Assembly: GCA_024643945.1 (NCBI GenBank)
Contig: JAHELX010000436.1
Coordinates: forward strand, 1 to 5,616
Reading direction: 5' to 3'
Origin: Anaerolineales bacterium
GTDB taxonomy: Bacteria > Chloroflexota > Anaerolineae > 4572-78 > NAK82
DNA: 5,616 nt
The notes under the pieces: model-generated
The model's database searches: none
The model's input: the letters and a program-made list of their open reading frames with translations, nothing else
What the model was told of the DNA's origin: nothing
Shown here: in pieces, positions 4,316-5,616 of the stretch
Numbering within the stretch: position 1 is the first letter of the stretch
Layout: each line of letters starts with the position of its first letter
Position numbers and translations under genes: made by a program

Positions 4316-5616
4316 CCGTCTCGAACCCGAACTCCAAACTCCAAACTCCAAACTCCAAACTCCAAACTCCCGACCCTTACCTGATCCTCACCCTCCTACT
4401 CTCCCTCTTCGCCATCGGGCCGCTGATGCAGCCGGGGTATTTTTGGGGCGCGCACGATGCCCGGTCCAGCGTCTATTTCCTGTTTGAATTCAACAAGTCC
4501 ATAGGTGACGGCATCCTCTGGCCGCGCTGGGGACCCGATTGGGGCTTTGGCTACGGCTATCCCTTCTGGAACATCTACGGTCCTCTGGCGTACTTTGTGG
4601 GCGAGGGACTGTATCTGCTGGGGTTCGATTACGTGCCGGCCGTCAAGATTGTGTTTGCCCTGTCGGTCCTGGGCTCGGCGGCGGCCATGTACCTCTTTGT
4701 GCGCAGGCTGCTGGGCCGGCCGGCCGGGTTGGTCGCCGGGCTGGTTTACGTCTATGTCCCGTATCACCTGTTTGACCTGTACGTACGGGCGGCCCTGTCC
4801 GAATCTTTCGGCTTCATCTTCATCCCCCTCGTCTTTTGGGGCTTCTTCGAGCTGGTGGATCGTCCCCGGCTCAATGCCTTCATCGGCACCGGATTGGCTT
4901 ATGCCGGTTTGATGTTGACCAGCAACCTATTGGGATTGCTGCTCACCCCCACGCTTGGCCTGTTTGTGGCGATATTGATGTTGCTGCGCCTGAAGGATGA
5001 GAAACTGGAGGCTGGAGGCAGAAAGCTGGTGACGGCGTTCAGGCGACTGATTAGACTGGGGGCTGCGCCAGCCCTGGCGCTGGCCCTGGGAATTGGGCTT
5101 TCGGCCATCTTTGTACTGCCTGCTCTGCTGGAATACAAGTACGTCCGGGTCGACCAGTGGACTGGCGGCCGCTACGCCTTCGGCGGCGACTTCGTCTACT
5201 TCTTCCAGCTCTTCTCGCCGCGCTGGGGCTTTGGGGCCAGCATCCCCGGTCCTGACGATCAGGCCGGCTTTCAGCTTGGCCTGGTGCCGGTGATTCTCTT
5301 TGCCCTTTCATTCTTCGCCATACCCCACATCCCTGAGCGCAACACCCGCCGCGTGCTGCGCTTCTTCCAGGGGATGGTACTGGTCGTCGCTTTTCTGATG
5401 ACTCCCGCCTCGGAATGGATCTGGCGCACCATACCCCTCTCCAGCTTTGCCCAATTTCCGTGGCGATTAGGCGTATTGACGACGACGGGGTTGGCGGTGG
5501 TGGCCGGGGCGGTCGTGGCAGGGAGTCAGGGACTCAGGACTCAGGAAATCAGGGAATCAGGACTCAGGGACTCAGGGAATCAGGACTCGGGGAATCGGGG
5601 ATCGGGGGATCAGGGG
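4312..5616 (+). CDS. Second PTPS-related/GT-C-like membrane protein (3' end beyond window)
   Basis: The frame runs without a stop from ATG 4312 to the window edge (435 codons seen). The start overlaps the previous stop as ATGA, and GGAG at 4300-4303 lies eight bases ahead, so translation is probably coupled. It is a paralogue of the preceding protein: PGY after the first membrane segment (23-39), VKIVFAL then AAMYLFVRRLLG, LVYVYVPY, YVRAALSE (Glu164), QLFSPRWGFGAS-PG-DD (Asp315, Asp316) and FPWRLG (382-387). Loop 1 contains GAHD (Asp49), a plausible GT-C catalytic acid, followed by aromatic-rich GFGYGYPFWNIYGP. The tail ahead of the first helix is made of two NSKLQTP units (7-20) encoded by a heptamer repeat. 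A hydrophilic loop after residue 404 is made of another repeat, and a short third repeat sits near 232-236. Any C-terminal soluble domain is not visible. Role in surface glycan or lipid-linked sugar handling is inferred. Confidence 0.87.
   Translation, partial: MTVSNPNSKLQTPNSKLQTPDPYLILTLLLSLFAIGPLMQPGYFWGAHDARSSVYFLFEFNKSIGDGILWPRWGPDWGFGYGYPFWNIYGPLAYFVGEGLYLLGFDYVPAVKIVFALSVLGSAAAMYLFVRRLLGRPAGLVAGLVYVYVPYHLFDLYVRAALSESFGFIFIPLVFWGFFELVDRPRLNAFIGTGLAYAGLMLTSNLLGLLLTPTLGLFVAILMLLRLKDEKLEAGGRKLVTAFRRLIRLGAAPALALALGIGLSAIFVLPALLEYKYVRVDQWTGGRYAFGGDFVYFFQLFSPRWGFGASIPGPDDQAGFQLGLVPVILFALSFFAIPHIPERNTRRVLRFFQGMVLVVAFLMTPASEWIWRTIPLSSFAQFPWRLGVLTTTGLAVVAGAVVAGSQGLRTQEIRESGLRDSGNQDSGNRGSGDQG
4330..4371 (+). 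repeat. AACTCCA heptamer tandem repeat inside the start of a gene
   Basis: Five exact copies of AACTCCA run from 4330 to 4364, followed by a sixth that differs only in its last base (4365-4371). AACCCG just before may be a decayed copy. Three heptamers equal 21 bases, so the protein reads NSKLQTP twice. The array sits only 18 bases inside the gene, before the first membrane helix. It resembles the short tandemly repeated heptamers described in filamentous cyanobacteria; as I recall, similar arrays occur in Chloroflexota. Confidence 0.95.
5005..5018 (+). repeat. Two-copy CTGGAGG heptamer in a hydrophilic loop
   Basis: CTGGAGG is repeated exactly at 5005-5011 and 5012-5018, and a partial copy GCTGG lies at 5025-5029. 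It falls in the charged stretch KDEKLEAGGRKL between two membrane segments. Two copies alone could be chance; the period of seven, shared with the array at 4330, is the reason to list it. Confidence 0.5.
5526..5616 (+). repeat. Degenerate 7/8-base G-rich minisatellite, continuing past the window
   Basis: Twelve copies of TCAGG or TCGGG occur with start-to-start distances of only 7 or 8 bases, joined by AC, GA, GAC, GAA, AAA or GGA. Later copies drift to TCGGG. The reading frame stays open and gives a hydrophilic, Gly/Ser/Asp/Asn/Arg-rich stretch (GLRTQEIRESGL, then RDSGNQDSGN). The array reaches the window edge, so its full length is unknown. It falls directly after a membrane helix, where the upstream paralogue has only a short VKLDRRLAAW loop. 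Confidence 0.9.

Noticed and set aside
3863..4351. Minus-strand frame of 162 codons across the two membrane genes
   Set aside because: It overlaps two real coding frames, begins inside the heptamer array and has no recognisable motif.
4330..5616. CRISPR array suggested by the regular repeats
   Set aside because: Units are 7-8 bases with no spacers, and they lie inside an open reading frame.

Overview
All the genes seen here lie on the + strand. The DNA is GC-rich (impression, not counted), with short AT-rich stretches between genes. The best guess for the source is a member of the Chloroflexota, perhaps an Anaerolineae-like lineage. Three things point there: an HtrA protease with an enlarged single PDZ domain, tandem multi-pass membrane proteins of the '6-pyruvoyl-tetrahydropterin synthase-related' type with a C-terminal beta-sandwich, and heptanucleotide minisatellites inside genes. 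This placement rests on family recall and not on any search.

Layout. (1) Positions 1-962 hold the 3' part of an HtrA/DegP-type serine protease with a complete catalytic triad and one PDZ domain. (2) Positions 1015-1446 hold a small protein of two BON domains with a strong ribosome binding site, 52 bases after the protease and probably cotranscribed with it. (3) Positions 1447-1733 are non-coding. They contain a 14-base direct repeat, a short palindrome, a partly palindromic element that looks like a known interspersed bacterial repeat, a very strong intrinsic terminator, and a promoter that abuts the terminator tail. (4) Positions 1734-2402 hold a nitroreductase-fold flavoprotein that resembles iodotyrosine deiodinase, including the substrate-gripping residues. 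(5) Positions 2403-2575 are non-coding and carry a near-perfect palindrome. (6) Positions 2576-4315 and 4312 to the window end hold two adjacent paralogous polytopic membrane proteins with GT-C-like architecture, overlapping by ATGA.

How they work together. HtrA and the BON protein suggest an envelope-stress or proteostasis unit. The deiodinase-like enzyme is a separate transcription unit, with a terminator before it and its own promoter. The membrane-protein pair is translationally coupled and probably acts in cell-surface glycan or glycolipid assembly, although no substrate can be read from the sequence.

The most notable signals are: the deiodinase-type active site in a bacterial nitroreductase; heptamer-type minisatellites found only in the second membrane paralogue and only in its hydrophilic segments, with the frame kept open; and loss of a candidate catalytic acidic residue in the first paralogue. 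No complete new defence or mobile system is visible.
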